The translations under genes were made by a program, and so were the position numbers. 64,000 bases of DNA from Kribbella steppae (GTDB taxonomy: Bacteria; Actinomycetota; Actinomycetes; Propionibacteriales; Kribbellaceae), in the NCBI RefSeq assembly GCF_004342025.1, contig NZ_SLWN01000002.1:310001-374000 (forward strand), in the 5' to 3' direction. This document shows positions 42,689 through 51,627 of this stretch, one piece after another (within the stretch, counting starts at the first letter, position 1; every line of letters starts with the position of its first letter). A model generated the notes under the pieces. That model saw only the letters and a program-made list of their open reading frames with translations, did not search any database and was not told the origin of the DNA.

Positions 42689-42728
42689 AAACCTACGAGG
42701 TATTGACTTCCCTAATACCTTTAGGTTT
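42689..42728. promoter_or_regulatory. Double-dyad operator between DUF2277 and TetR
   Basis: Left arm AAACCTA-cg-AGGTATT (42689-42704) and right arm AATACCT-t-TAGGTTT (42714-42728) are near mirror images around a 9-base spacer; each arm is itself a broken dyad. A TAATAC -10-like hexamer lies inside, 21 bases before the TetR ATG. Probable autoregulatory site. Confidence 0.65.
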
Positions 42729-42738
42729 TCCTCAGTGC

Positions 42739-43368
42739 ATGAGCGCCACTGGGCTGGACCGCCGGACTCGTCGCCGCCAGGAGACCATCGAGGAGATCCT
42801 GGAGGTCGCCATCGAACTGATGGAGACCGAAGGCGTCGCGGCGCTCAGCCTGTCCGCGGTGGCCCGGCGGCTCGGTATGCAGCCACCGTCGCTGTACCAG
42901 TACTTCCCGTCCAAGATGGCGATCTTCGACGCGCTCTTCCAGCGCGGCGCCGAGCTCGTCCTGGCCGTGCAACTGGAGGCCGTCGCCACGGCAGCCGAGG
43001 ACGAGGACGCACTGGAGCGCGGCATCAACGCGTTCTGCCGGTGGTGCCTGCAGCACCCGGTCTACTCACAACTGTTGTTCTGGCGGACGATTCCCGGCTT
43101 CGAGCCGAGTCCAGCCGCGTTCGCGCCCGCGAACCAGGCGATCGAGGAGCTCCGCAAGCGCCTGCAGGCGGCAGTGGACGAGGGCCGGTTACATCCGGAC
43201 GCTACCGGCGACGAAGCCATCGCGCTCTTCACCTCGATGACGGCCGGCGTGCTGACACAGCAGATCGCCAACCAGCCGGACGCGTCGTTCGAGGAAGGAC
43301 GGTTCAGCCGGCTGCTGCCCGTCGTACTCGAGATGTTCTATCAGCGATACGCACCAACCAGGGGGTAA
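42739..43368 (+). CDS. TetR-family regulator
   Basis: A 209-residue TetR protein. The N-terminal helix-turn-helix is LSLSAVARRLGMQPPSLYQYF, followed by PSKMAIFDALF, and the C-terminal domain has WRTIPGFEPSPAAFAP, as in TetR_C members of the MDMPI neighbourhood. ATG 42739. The stop TAA overlaps the next gene's ATG (TAATG), so it is cotranscribed with the mycothiol-dependent enzyme. The dyad at 42689-42728 is the likely operator for itself and DUF2277. Confidence 0.88.
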   Translation: MSATGLDRRTRRRQETIEEILEVAIELMETEGVAALSLSAVARRLGMQPPSLYQYFPSKMAIFDALFQRGAELVLAVQLEAVATAAEDEDALERGINAFCRWCLQHPVYSQLLFWRTIPGFEPSPAAFAPANQAIEELRKRLQAAVDEGRLHPDATGDEAIALFTSMTAGVLTQQIANQPDASFEEGRFSRLLPVVLEMFYQRYAPTRG

Positions 43369-44162
43369 TGATGACCGCAGTACTCGCGGGGGAGATCGGC
43401 CGCGCCGGCCGGGAACGGTGCCGGGTCCATCGGGACGCGGAGATCCAGGCGTGGCACGAGTTGCTGGCGTCACTCGAGGGGACCGAGTGGCAACGCCGTA
43501 CGGTCTGCGACGCGTGGGACGTCGCGGACATCGCCGGGCACCTGATCGGCCAGGCGGAGGACGTGATCAAGCCGTGGTCGTTCCCGCGCCGGTTCCGCAA
43601 GGGCAAGCGGGTCTACCCCGGCGTACCGCGCTTCGACGCGCACATGATGGTGCAGGCCGACGAGCACCGCGGTACGCCGCCGGCCGAACTGCGGGCGTTG
43701 TTCGACCGGACCTGGGGCAAGGCGACGCGGAGCATCTCGCGCAATCCCGAGCTGATCCGGCGGGTGACGATGAAGGTCGATGACATCCCCGGGTTCGACC
43801 GATTGGCCCTCGGCTATGTGTGGGACATCCTGCTGGCCCGGGATCTGTGGATGCACCGCGACGATGTGTGCCAGGCGGTCGGGCGGTCGTTCGACGCCGG
43901 GCCGTACGCCGAGGAGATCGTCGCGCAGGTGGTGTACGACGTGGATGACGGGCCGTTCTGGGGTGAGCGACCGGCCGTCGTACTGGAGCTCACCGGACAG
44001 GGCGGCGGGACCTACCGGCTGGGGAGGGGCGAGCCGGTCGGTTCCGCCGCCGTGGATGCCGTGAGCTACATGCGGACCATCTCGGGCCGCGACGACGAAC
44101 CGGTCGTCTCCGGAGATCCGGTCGCCGCCGAAGCGGTCGCCACCTGCCGGATGCCGTTCTAG
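43368..44162 (+). CDS. Maleylpyruvate isomerase-family mycothiol-dependent enzyme
   Basis: A 264-residue DinB-like protein of the actinobacterial MDMPI group, with the N-terminal domain AWHELLASLEGTEWQRRTVCDAWDV split by DVADIAGHLIGQ, a central helical bundle (YVWDILLARDLWMHRDDVC) and a C-terminal VELTGQGG-type module. These enzymes use mycothiol to isomerise or conjugate substrates. Two ATGs lie side by side (43368, 43371). It follows the TetR gene by a one-base overlap, so the regulator probably controls it. Confidence 0.85.
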   Translation: MMTAVLAGEIGRAGRERCRVHRDAEIQAWHELLASLEGTEWQRRTVCDAWDVADIAGHLIGQAEDVIKPWSFPRRFRKGKRVYPGVPRFDAHMMVQADEHRGTPPAELRALFDRTWGKATRSISRNPELIRRVTMKVDDIPGFDRLALGYVWDILLARDLWMHRDDVCQAVGRSFDAGPYAEEIVAQVVYDVDDGPFWGERPAVVLELTGQGGGTYRLGRGEPVGSAAVDAVSYMRTISGRDDEPVVSGDPVAAEAVATCRMPF

Positions 44163-44169
44163 ACATGAC

Positions 44170-44199
44170 TGAGGGCTGGAGCACCTGCTCCAGCCCTCA
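44170..44199. terminator. Bidirectional terminator between MDMPI and moeZ
   Basis: Perfect 13-bp stem TGAGGGCTGGAGC/GCTCCAGCCCTCA with tetraloop ACCT, 7 bases after the MDMPI stop and 12 bases beyond the moeZ stop. Confidence 0.85.
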
Positions 44200-44211
44200 A
44201 GTCTGTCTGTT

Positions 44212-45402
44212 CTAGTACGCCGGCTGGCTCGGGTCGATCTGGTCGACCCAGGCGACCACACCGCCACCGACGTGGACGGCGTCGCCGAAGCCCGCGCCCT
44301 TGGCGATCGCGAGCACCTCGGCGGAGCGGACACCGGACTTGCAGTGGAAGACCAACTGCTTGTCCTGCGGCAGCTTCTCCAGTGCGACACCGGTCTGGAA
44401 GTCGGCCTTCGGGATCAGCACCGAGCCCGGGATCCGGTTGATCTCGTACTCGTTCGGCTCGCGGACGTCGATCAGCACGAAGTCCTTCTCGCCGTTGTCC
44501 TTCAGCTTGATCCACTCGCTCAGCTGCTTCACCGAGATGGTCGAGCCGACGGCCGCGTCGGCCGCCTCCTCGGTCAGCGCGCCGCAGAAGCTCTCGTAGT
44601 CGATCAGCTCGGTGACGGTCGGGTTCTCGCCGCAGATGGCGCAGTTCGGGTCCTTGCGGACCTTCAGGGTGCGCCAGTTCAGGTCGAGCGCCTCGTAGAT
44701 GTTCAGCCGGCCCAGCGACGGGTCGCCGATCCCCGTCAGCAGCTTGATCGCCTCGGTCACCTGCGCGGCGCCGACGGACGCGCACAGCACGCCCAGGACG
44801 CCGCCCTCGGCGCAGGACGGGACCATGCCCGGCGGCGGCGGCTCGGGGTAGAGGCAGCGGTAGCACGGGCCGTGCTCGGCCCAGAAGACGCTGATCTGGC
44901 CGTCGAAGCGGAAGATCGAGCCCCAGACGTACGGCTTGCCGAGCAGCACCGCGGCGTCGTTCACCAGGTACCGGGTGGCGAAGTTGTCGGTGCCGTCGAC
45001 GATCAGGTCGTACTGCTCGAAGATCTGGAACACGTTGTCGTTGTCGAGGCGTTCCTCGTGCAGGACGACGTTCGTGTACGGGTTCGCCTCGAGGATCGAC
45101 TCCTTGGCCGACTGGGCCTTGGACTTCCCGACGTCGGACTGGCCGTGGATGATCTGGCGCTGCAGGTTCGACTCGTCGACGGTGTCGAACTCGACGATGC
45201 CGAGGGTGCCGACACCGGCCGCGGCCAGGTAGAGCAGCGCCGGGCTGCCCAGGCCGCCGGCGCCGATCACCAGCACCTTGGAGTTCTTCAGCCGCTTCTG
45301 CCCGGCCATCCCGACCTCGGGGATGATCAGGTGCCGCGAATACCGGCGCACCTCGTCGATGGTCAGCTCGTCGGCCGGTTCGACCAGCGGTGGCAATGAC
45401 AC
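44212..45402 (-). CDS. moeZ: MoeZ/MoeB sulfurylase: ThiF domain plus rhodanese
   Basis: A 396-residue two-domain protein. The N-terminal ThiF/MoeB adenylylation domain has VIGAGGLGSP (about residues 45-54), DNFATRYLVND, the zinc pairs CYRC and CAIC, and PSCAEGGVLGVL. The C-terminal rhodanese has FHCKSGVRS, with the persulfide Cys at about residue 354. MoeZ adenylates and sulfurates small carrier proteins (for molybdopterin, thiamine or cysteine synthesis). GTG 45402 is set by GAGGAG 7 bases upstream; longer frames enter the palindromic gap. Position between adnAB and the TetR/DUF3107 pair matches Rv3206c. Confidence 0.9.
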   Translation of the reverse strand: MSLPPLVEPADELTIDEVRRYSRHLIIPEVGMAGQKRLKNSKVLVIGAGGLGSPALLYLAAAGVGTLGIVEFDTVDESNLQRQIIHGQSDVGKSKAQSAKESILEANPYTNVVLHEERLDNDNVFQIFEQYDLIVDGTDNFATRYLVNDAAVLLGKPYVWGSIFRFDGQISVFWAEHGPCYRCLYPEPPPPGMVPSCAEGGVLGVLCASVGAAQVTEAIKLLTGIGDPSLGRLNIYEALDLNWRTLKVRKDPNCAICGENPTVTELIDYESFCGALTEEAADAAVGSTISVKQLSEWIKLKDNGEKDFVLIDVREPNEYEINRIPGSVLIPKADFQTGVALEKLPQDKQLVFHCKSGVRSAEVLAIAKGAGFGDAVHVGGGVVAWVDQIDPSQPAY

Positions 45403-45533
45403 GTGTCGGCTCCTCGTGAACGATGTCGGTCGGGTTCTCCGGATTTCAACCGTTCTTCCCTCCCCCATGTTCCCGCACAACCCCAACCGCCCCCGCCGGG
45501 GTCCGCATCCCGGGATCGGAGTCTCACGAGGAT

Positions 45534-45626
45534 GCGGACCTCCAGGCCACCACAAATGGGGGTCGTGTGAGCGGCGCCATGCTCAGCGCCGCTCCCGCCC
45601 TCGATTGATGTGGCCTGGAGGTCCGC
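45534..45626. repeat. 17-bp perfect inverted repeat with nested hairpin
   Basis: GCGGACCTCCAGGCCAC (45534-45550) and its exact complement (45610-45626) flank 59 bases containing a second 9-bp hairpin GAGCGGCGC/GCGCCGCTC (45569-45594). It lies just 7 bases after the stop of the secreted hydrolase (minus strand) and before moeZ. It could be a large terminator or a small mobile or structural element. Confidence 0.7.
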
Positions 45627-45632
45627 CCTCCC

Positions 45633-48398
45633 TCAGTCGTCGTCGGTGACGGTGGCCTTGAGCATGAGCGGCAGCTTGATCTCCGCCCCGTCCACCGCCT
45701 GGATGTCGACGGTGAACGTCTCCGTCGGCTCCTTCACCTTGTCGTCGACCAGCCGGACGGGCAGGTCACCGGTGGTCTTTCCCGGCTCGACGTACCCGTC
45801 GACCGAGCGGTTCGGCGGGTTGGTCCCGTCGTCGTACTCGCTCAGGTAGTCCTTCCGGATCACCGCGGTTCCGTCCTTCAGCTGACCGGAGATGTTGACG
45901 ATCTTGTCGCTCGGCGCCGACAACTTCACCGGGAACCGCAGCGCGCCCGCCTTCTCGCCCGCCTGTCCATTCCCGATCGTCAGCGTCGGCGTGGCATCGT
46001 CGTCGATCACCAGACCGTGCCCGAACGATTGGTTCAGCAACCCGTTCCGAGGCGCTGAGAGCACCAGACTGAACGGCAGGTCGTAGCTGTCCCGAGTGTT
46101 CCCGGCCACCGGCACGCTGACCTTCTGCCGCACCTGCCCCGGCTTGAACACGAGCTGCCGAGTGACATCGCCCACGGCAGTCCCCAGGTCGCCGTTCGTC
46201 TCGACGTACACACTGACCGGGCGGATGCTCGGCCGCGACAACGTGACCCAGAAGTCCATCGACTTCGTGCCCTTGTCGCCTTCCTTCACCGTCACGCTCG
46301 ACGCGGACAACTGCGGCAGCAACCGGGCAGGAGCCGACAGCCCGACCCCCGGCGACGAGAACGCGACATCACTCACGTACGCCGACCCACGCGCCACCCG
46401 GTCGGTCCGCAGCTCGACAGCACGCACGTCACGCAGGTCGACGCCCTTCAACGACCCCACAGGGATCCGCACGGTCCGCAGCAGGTTCTTCGGTAGCCCA
46501 CTGTCGTCACGTCCCGGCATCCGCACGAGCGCGTCGCTGACAGCAGACACCGGTACGACGGCCGCACGGCCGCGCCCATCCACTACACGCACCGTCAGAT
46601 CAGTCTTCGGCGTGCCAGCCGGGTCAGGCGCTGCACGGAACGACAGCGTGGCAAAGCGTCGTACGTCTCGCTGCCAAGCGGGCAGGTTGAGTCGCAGTAC
46701 GCCGTCAGTCCCGGTCCAGCTCAGCTTGGTCACCGCAGTGGTTGGTGTGCGAGCGGCGTACCAGGCAGCGCCCCAGTGCGGAGCGTTGGCCCAGTCGTTA
46801 GTCGTCATGCACGTCGGTGTCGCGGCCGTCCGACCGGACGGCTCGCTCACACCCGCACACACCGTCGCTGACGCCTTGCCCGTGACGGACCCCGCTGGCA
46901 GTACCGTGTCCAGGGAATTCACGTCCCGCCGCGACGCCAGCGGCGCCTGCGAGACCACGCGTACGACGGCCCGCCCAGCCGAGGCTGGCCGTCCGTCGGA
47001 CCCGTCGAACTGTGGCAGGAACTTCGATTCGTGGCCGAGCTGCAGCCGGAAGAAGCCCGCGATGTACGCCGTACCGACAGCCTGCTGCTCCTTGGCCGTC
47101 AGCCGGCCCGCGTACTTCGCACCGCAGGGCGACTCCTTCTCCTCACCGAACCAGTCGTCACCCGACGGCGCCTCCGACTGCCCCGGGGTCCACTCGGTGT
47201 TGAAGAAGTTGTGGTTGGTACCGAGCACGGTCACGGTCGACCGTGGTGCGGCGTCGCCGGTGACGGAGTAGCGAGTGTCGTCGTAGAACTTCTGGCCCTG
47301 CAGATCGGAGACGTCACCGTCGCAGTACGGCAGCAAGACACTCATCGCAACGCCCGGCACAGTTGCACGGGCGAAGTCGGTCGGCGCGAGCGGCAGGACG
47401 GCGCGGATTCCGTCCTGCCCACCGCGGTCGGCGTTGAGCACCGCGGCCCGGGCGACGCCCTCGCCACCACGAGAGTGGCCCATCAGACCGATGTTCTGCA
47501 GGTTCACCTTGCCGACAAAGGTGCGGCCGAACGGCCCGCCGCCGATCGTCGACCACGTCCTCCACAGCGCCAGGTGATCAAGGATCAACTCGGCCCGCGC
47601 CTGCGCGCCCGAGTCGTAGACATCACCGTCGTACGCGTTGACCGCGTTGGCGCTGATCGACACGACCTGGTAGCCGTTGCTGGCCAGCGCTTCGGCCGGG
47701 CCGTCGTACCCGCGGAAGCTCGGCACCGGCTTCGAACCAGTCGGGCACGGCCACGGCTTGTCCGATGGCGTGACGTCGTCGCCGTAGCAGTACTGGTGCC
47801 GGCCGTGCAGGAAGAGCACCAGCGGCCGCGGCCCGACCGCACCGCGCGGCGTGTAGACCTTCCCGCGCAGCTCGGACCGTTGCCCGAGGCCCGGCAGGTA
47901 GACGGCCTCGTCACCGAGGTTGTACTCCGACGTGTCGACCTGATACTTGCCCAGCGCGCCGGGATCGTCCTTCAGCAGCGGCCCCTGCTTCGCCTTCAGC
48001 CAGTCCGCATCGGTCGGCCCGGCAGCCTGACTCCGGTTCCGGCCGGTGCTCTTGCCGACGTCACCCGACCAGATCAGTCGTACGTCGCGCGCCTTCAGTA
48101 CGGCCGGATCGGTAGTGATCAGGGTCAGCGTCCGCTGGTCCGGCGACTGCCGGGCCACCCCGATCGGTACGCCGTCCACGGCCAGCAGCGGCAGCGACGC
48201 GCGCATCGGCGCCGGCGCGGCGAGGCGCAAGGTCAGCTGGTAGCCCGAGGCCACCGGTTTCACGTCCCAGTTGTTGCCCTTAGCAACCGATGATGGCGGA
48301 AGTGTCGGTGGTGCGGCGTTCGCGTGCAACGCCCCCACACCCAGTAGTGCGACCATCCCCAGCGACAGGCTTCTGATGAGTCTGCCCATTACCCGCAC
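45633..48398 (-). CDS. Secreted alpha/beta hydrolase with C-terminal Calx-beta-like domains
   Basis: A 921-residue exported protein. Signal peptide residues 1-29 (MRVMGRLIRSLSLGMVALL then ANAA). An alpha/beta hydrolase domain at about 185-470 has LVLFLHGRHQYCYG as the oxyanion region and the nucleophile Ser309 in GHSRGG. After a beta-rich middle region, two Calx-beta-like repeats follow (SVTVKEGDKGTKSM, LTIGNGQAGEKAG, TETFTVDIQAVDG). It is probably an extracellular esterase or a chlorophyllase/PHB-depolymerase-like enzyme with calcium-binding adhesion modules. GTG 48398 has AGAGGA 6 bases upstream. Substrate unknown. Confidence 0.78.
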   Translation of the reverse strand: MRVMGRLIRSLSLGMVALLGVGALHANAAPPTLPPSSVAKGNNWDVKPVASGYQLTLRLAAPAPMRASLPLLAVDGVPIGVARQSPDQRTLTLITTDPAVLKARDVRLIWSGDVGKSTGRNRSQAAGPTDADWLKAKQGPLLKDDPGALGKYQVDTSEYNLGDEAVYLPGLGQRSELRGKVYTPRGAVGPRPLVLFLHGRHQYCYGDDVTPSDKPWPCPTGSKPVPSFRGYDGPAEALASNGYQVVSISANAVNAYDGDVYDSGAQARAELILDHLALWRTWSTIGGGPFGRTFVGKVNLQNIGLMGHSRGGEGVARAAVLNADRGGQDGIRAVLPLAPTDFARATVPGVAMSVLLPYCDGDVSDLQGQKFYDDTRYSVTGDAAPRSTVTVLGTNHNFFNTEWTPGQSEAPSGDDWFGEEKESPCGAKYAGRLTAKEQQAVGTAYIAGFFRLQLGHESKFLPQFDGSDGRPASAGRAVVRVVSQAPLASRRDVNSLDTVLPAGSVTGKASATVCAGVSEPSGRTAATPTCMTTNDWANAPHWGAAWYAARTPTTAVTKLSWTGTDGVLRLNLPAWQRDVRRFATLSFRAAPDPAGTPKTDLTVRVVDGRGRAAVVPVSAVSDALVRMPGRDDSGLPKNLLRTVRIPVGSLKGVDLRDVRAVELRTDRVARGSAYVSDVAFSSPGVGLSAPARLLPQLSASSVTVKEGDKGTKSMDFWVTLSRPSIRPVSVYVETNGDLGTAVGDVTRQLVFKPGQVRQKVSVPVAGNTRDSYDLPFSLVLSAPRNGLLNQSFGHGLVIDDDATPTLTIGNGQAGEKAGALRFPVKLSAPSDKIVNISGQLKDGTAVIRKDYLSEYDDGTNPPNRSVDGYVEPGKTTGDLPVRLVDDKVKEPTETFTVDIQAVDGAEIKLPLMLKATVTDDD

Positions 48399-48510
48399 AG
48401 TGGTCCTCTCGTTCGACGAACACAGTGTTCGTCCGACTCCATGAGCGAGAGGAAAGTTGATCCGACGAGCTGCTCAACCGTGTCTCAGTCCGACCACAGC
48501 TGTGACTCGA

Positions 48511-49434
48511 TCAACCGATCAGCTGACGGAACGCGCGCTCGACGTGTTCGGGGTGTTCCATTTGGGCGACGTGTCCCGACTGCGGCAGATAGAGCAGCCG
48601 CGCGTCCCGGAAGTGGCGCTGGGCCTTGGTCCGGATCCGGGCGTCGACCAGCCGGTCCTTCCCGCCGTAGATCAGCAGCACCGGGCACTCGACCTTGGCC
48701 GCGTCGGCCCACAGCGACCGGCGCGGCGGCGCCAGTGACGACCGCAGGATGCTCCGGGCACCTTGTACCGTCGCCAGCATCCCCCACGGGTCCGTGTCGC
48801 GGCGGCGCAACTCCGCCTCGTACGCTGCCGTGACCTCAGCCGGGAGCGACCGCGGATCGCCGAACACCATCGCCAGTGACGCCTGGAACCGCCGGTCGAA
48901 CGGCAACTGCCGGGTCCGCGTCAGCACAACCTGCCCCAGCCGCGGCGTGGCAACCGCGGCGAACCACAGGGCGCTCGCGGAGGCCCGCGGATGCGGCAGC
49001 GCGGGAGAGATCAGTGTGAGTGACGCGACCAGGTCCGGCCGACGCGCGGCCAGCGCAACCGACGTGGCCCCGCCCATCGAGTTCCCGAACAGGTGCACCG
49101 GCTGGTCGGTCTCACGCTCCAGCAGTTCGATCAGTACGTCGACCTGCTCGTTGATCCCGGCCGCACCGGACAGCGGCGTACGCCCGAAGCCCGGGAGGTC
49201 CGGGGCGATACCGCGGACCGTGTCGTTGAGCAGCAGGCCCAGGGCGGCCCAGTTCAGCGACGACCCGCCGAGGCCGTGCACGAACAGGGCAGGCGGAAGG
49301 TCCGCCGCCGCGCCTGGTGCGTCCCTGACATGGAGATCCACTCCGGCGACCGGCACGCGCCGCGCCGGCCATTCCTGCGCCCCCAACGGCGCGTGGCCAC
49401 CGGTTACTGCCGCGTAACTATCCACGGAACCCAT
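48511..49434 (-). CDS. Alpha/beta hydrolase (LipV-like)
   Basis: A 307-residue cytoplasmic hydrolase. FVHGLGGSSLNW is the oxyanion hole, GNSMGG holds the nucleophile Ser, GGKDRLVDARI the acid and SGHVAQMEHPE the His. An N-terminal cap is absent. In mycobacteria the neighbouring lipV (Rv3203) lies near adnAB; here it sits beside the LigD-like gene, so orthology is only suggested. ATG 49434 has a weak site; a GTG three codons in is possible. Substrate unknown. Confidence 0.8.
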   Translation of the reverse strand: MGSVDSYAAVTGGHAPLGAQEWPARRVPVAGVDLHVRDAPGAAADLPPALFVHGLGGSSLNWAALGLLLNDTVRGIAPDLPGFGRTPLSGAAGINEQVDVLIELLERETDQPVHLFGNSMGGATSVALAARRPDLVASLTLISPALPHPRASASALWFAAVATPRLGQVVLTRTRQLPFDRRFQASLAMVFGDPRSLPAEVTAAYEAELRRRDTDPWGMLATVQGARSILRSSLAPPRRSLWADAAKVECPVLLIYGGKDRLVDARIRTKAQRHFRDARLLYLPQSGHVAQMEHPEHVERAFRQLIG

Positions 49435-49560
49435 GGTAGGACCCGATCGCCCGGAACACTCCACCCATGACGGAGTACCGCTCACCATCAAGGGCACCCG
49501 GACGATTCGTACATCGCGCATTGCATGCATGTCCCGTCCTGACGGTGGAGACTGGGAGGC

Positions 49561-50487
49561 ATGGCAGCCGCATCGCAGCAACTGACCACCGAGGTCGACG
49601 GGCAGACGATGAAGCTCACCAACCTCGGAAAGGTGCTGTATCCCCACACCGGCTTCACCAAAGCCGAGGTGATCGACTACTACCACCAGGTCGCCACACT
49701 GCTGCTGCCACACCTGTCCGACCGGCCCCTGACGCGTAAGCGGTGGCCTGACGGCACAGAGGCGCCGTACTTCTTCGAGAAGAACGCTCCCCGCGGTACG
49801 CCGGCCTGGGTGCGTACCGTGACACTGCCGACCCCCGGGAGCTCGACCGGGCGGGACGAGGCCGACTTCGTGGTGGCAGACGACGTCCAGACCGTGGTGT
49901 GGCTGGCCAACCTGGCCGCACTCGAGCTGCACGTGCCGCAGTGGCGGATCGGTCTGTCCGACACTGGCAAGGACCCGCAGGCCGACCTGATCGTCTTCGA
50001 CCTCGATCCGGGGCCGGGAGCCACCATCGTCGAGTGCTGCGACGTGGCCCTCGCACTGCGGGAGCTGCTGAGCCACTTCGGGCTGGAGGGCTGGCCGAAG
50101 ACCTCAGGCAACAAGGGCATGCACATGTACGTGCCGATCGAGCCGGCGTCGTCGCGGAAGACCAGTGCGTTCGCCAAGCAGCTCGCGGAGCAGCTGGCCG
50201 AGGCCCTGCCGGAGAACGTGACCGCCAACATGACCAAGGCGCTCCGGCCTGGCAAGGTGTTCATCGACTGGAGTCAAAACGCGAGCGCCAAGACCACGCT
50301 GGCGCCGTACTCGCTGCGTGGCGCCGAGGAGCCGCGAGTGTCCACCCCGATCGACTGGGACGAGGTGGCGTCGGCGACCACGCCGGAGGAGCTCCGGTTC
50401 CTGCCCCACGAGGTGCTGGCCCGGATCGAGGAGTACGGCGACGTCCTGGAAGGCATGTACGACGACCCGAAGCCACTACCGTCGTAA
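49561..50487 (+). CDS. Stand-alone LigD polymerase (PolDom) domain protein
   Basis: A 308-residue archaeo-eukaryotic primase-type polymerase, the PolDom of bacterial NHEJ ligase D, here without ligase or nuclease domains. KVLYPHTGFTKAEVIDYY at the start, DFVVADDVQTVVWLANLAALELH, and the metal-binding Asp147/Asp149 in VFDLDPGPGA. It adds nucleotides, often ribonucleotides, at DNA ends. Some actinobacteria carry several stand-alone copies near ligD and ku; neither is in the window. It is followed 29 bases later by a small acidic protein gene, and is divergent from the hydrolase. Confidence 0.88.
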   Translation: MAAASQQLTTEVDGQTMKLTNLGKVLYPHTGFTKAEVIDYYHQVATLLLPHLSDRPLTRKRWPDGTEAPYFFEKNAPRGTPAWVRTVTLPTPGSSTGRDEADFVVADDVQTVVWLANLAALELHVPQWRIGLSDTGKDPQADLIVFDLDPGPGATIVECCDVALALRELLSHFGLEGWPKTSGNKGMHMYVPIEPASSRKTSAFAKQLAEQLAEALPENVTANMTKALRPGKVFIDWSQNASAKTTLAPYSLRGAEEPRVSTPIDWDEVASATTPEELRFLPHEVLARIEEYGDVLEGMYDDPKPLPS

Positions 50488-50516
50488 CCGTCGGTGATCG
50501 AGAGGAGAGCAGTCGC

Positions 50517-50720
50517 ATGAGCAGTGAGCCCGATTACGAGGGTCCCGGCTTCGACAGCGTGCCCGACGACGCCCCCGAGGCCGACGTACTGGAACAACGC
50601 CAGAGTTCGGCCGTGGACGGCCGGGTCGACGACTCCGGCGTACCGATCGAGGCCGACCCGGCCGATGTGGACGAGCAGCGCCGCGAGGTCGGCGACGCGG
50701 ACGAGGACGACTACCGCTGA
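50517..50720 (+). CDS. Small acidic protein, unknown function
   Basis: A 67-residue very acidic, likely disordered protein: MSSEPDYEGPGFDSVPDD at the start and DEQRREVGDADEDDYR at the end, rich in Asp/Glu/Pro. There is a weak resemblance to DUF5709-like actinobacterial proteins, not certain. ATG 50517 has GAGGAG 9 bases upstream. It lies 29 bases after the PolDom gene on the same strand and may be cotranscribed. Function unknown. Confidence 0.65.
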   Translation: MSSEPDYEGPGFDSVPDDAPEADVLEQRQSSAVDGRVDDSGVPIEADPADVDEQRREVGDADEDDYR

Positions 50721-50868
50721 AGCAGTACGCCGGAACGGCGGGCAGTACCACGATGGAACACCGATCGGCGGGGAAGCTACTGGCGGGGAGGACTGCTGGG
50801 TAGGATTCGGGCAACGACCCGGCGGTCGAGCCCGTGCCGCCGGTGCCGCACCATCGAAGGAGCCGACT

Positions 50869-51498
50869 GTGTCGACGACACCCGAGACCGCGCCGAAACG
50901 CGGCAGCCGCCTGCCGCGGCTGGCTCGCCGCGCGCAACTGCTCGAGGCGGCCCAGGAGGTCTTCGTCGCCAACGGCTACCACGCCGCCGCGATGGACGAC
51001 ATCGCCGACCGCGCCGGAGTCTCGAAGCCGGTCCTCTACCAGCACTTCCCCGGCAAGCTGGAGCTGTACCTGGCGCTGCTGGACACCTCCTGCGACGCGA
51101 TCGTCGCCTCGGTCCGGGACGCGCTGAAGTCGACCGATGACAACAAGCAGCGGGTCACGGCCACGATGCACGCGTTCTACGACTATGTGGCGAATGCCCA
51201 GGGCGCGTTCCGGCTGGTGTTCGAGTCGGACCTGACCAACGAGCCGGCCGTGCGGGAGCGGGTCGACCGGGTCACCCACGCGTGCGCCGAGGCGGTGTCC
51301 GAGGTGATCAGCGCGGACGCCGGGCTGAACCGCGAGCAGTCGATGGTGCTGGCCGTCAGCCTGGTCGGCATGGCGCAGGTCAGCGCCCGCTACTGGCTGG
51401 CCGCCGACAACCCGTCGCTGCCCCAGGAGCACGCCGCCGACATGGTCGCCTCGCTGGCCTGGCGCGGTATCGGCGGATTCCCCCGCACCGACGCCTGA
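50869..51498 (+). CDS. TetR-family regulator (Rv3208-like)
   Basis: A 209-residue TetR protein: QLLEAAQEVFVANGYHAAAM, DDIADRAGVSKPVLYQHFPGK as the helix-turn-helix, and a long C-terminal dimer domain (SVRDALKSTDDNKQRVTATMHAFYDYVANAQGAFRLVFE split in life by short helices). GTG 50869 is set by GAAGGAGCCGACT. The gene order TetR, DUF3107, ferritin-like, rhlE corresponds to Rv3208-Rv3211. The ligand and targets are unknown. Confidence 0.88.
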   Translation: MSTTPETAPKRGSRLPRLARRAQLLEAAQEVFVANGYHAAAMDDIADRAGVSKPVLYQHFPGKLELYLALLDTSCDAIVASVRDALKSTDDNKQRVTATMHAFYDYVANAQGAFRLVFESDLTNEPAVRERVDRVTHACAEAVSEVISADAGLNREQSMVLAVSLVGMAQVSARYWLAADNPSLPQEHAADMVASLAWRGIGGFPRTDA

Positions 51499-51627
51499 CT
51501 TGGTACGTCGTACCGCCTGATCAAGGGTTCTGCTCTGGGCGGACGGGTGAGAGCTGAGGGTCGGCAGCGGATAGGCTCGAACAGTCACCGGCGAGAGCCG
51601 CCGGTCGGAACGTGCCCGGAGGGTTTC

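Noticed and set aside
48441..48833. 130-codon plus-strand frame between the two hydrolase genes
   Set aside because: It overlaps the alpha/beta hydrolase coding sequence in antisense and is Arg/Pro/Gly-rich without motifs.
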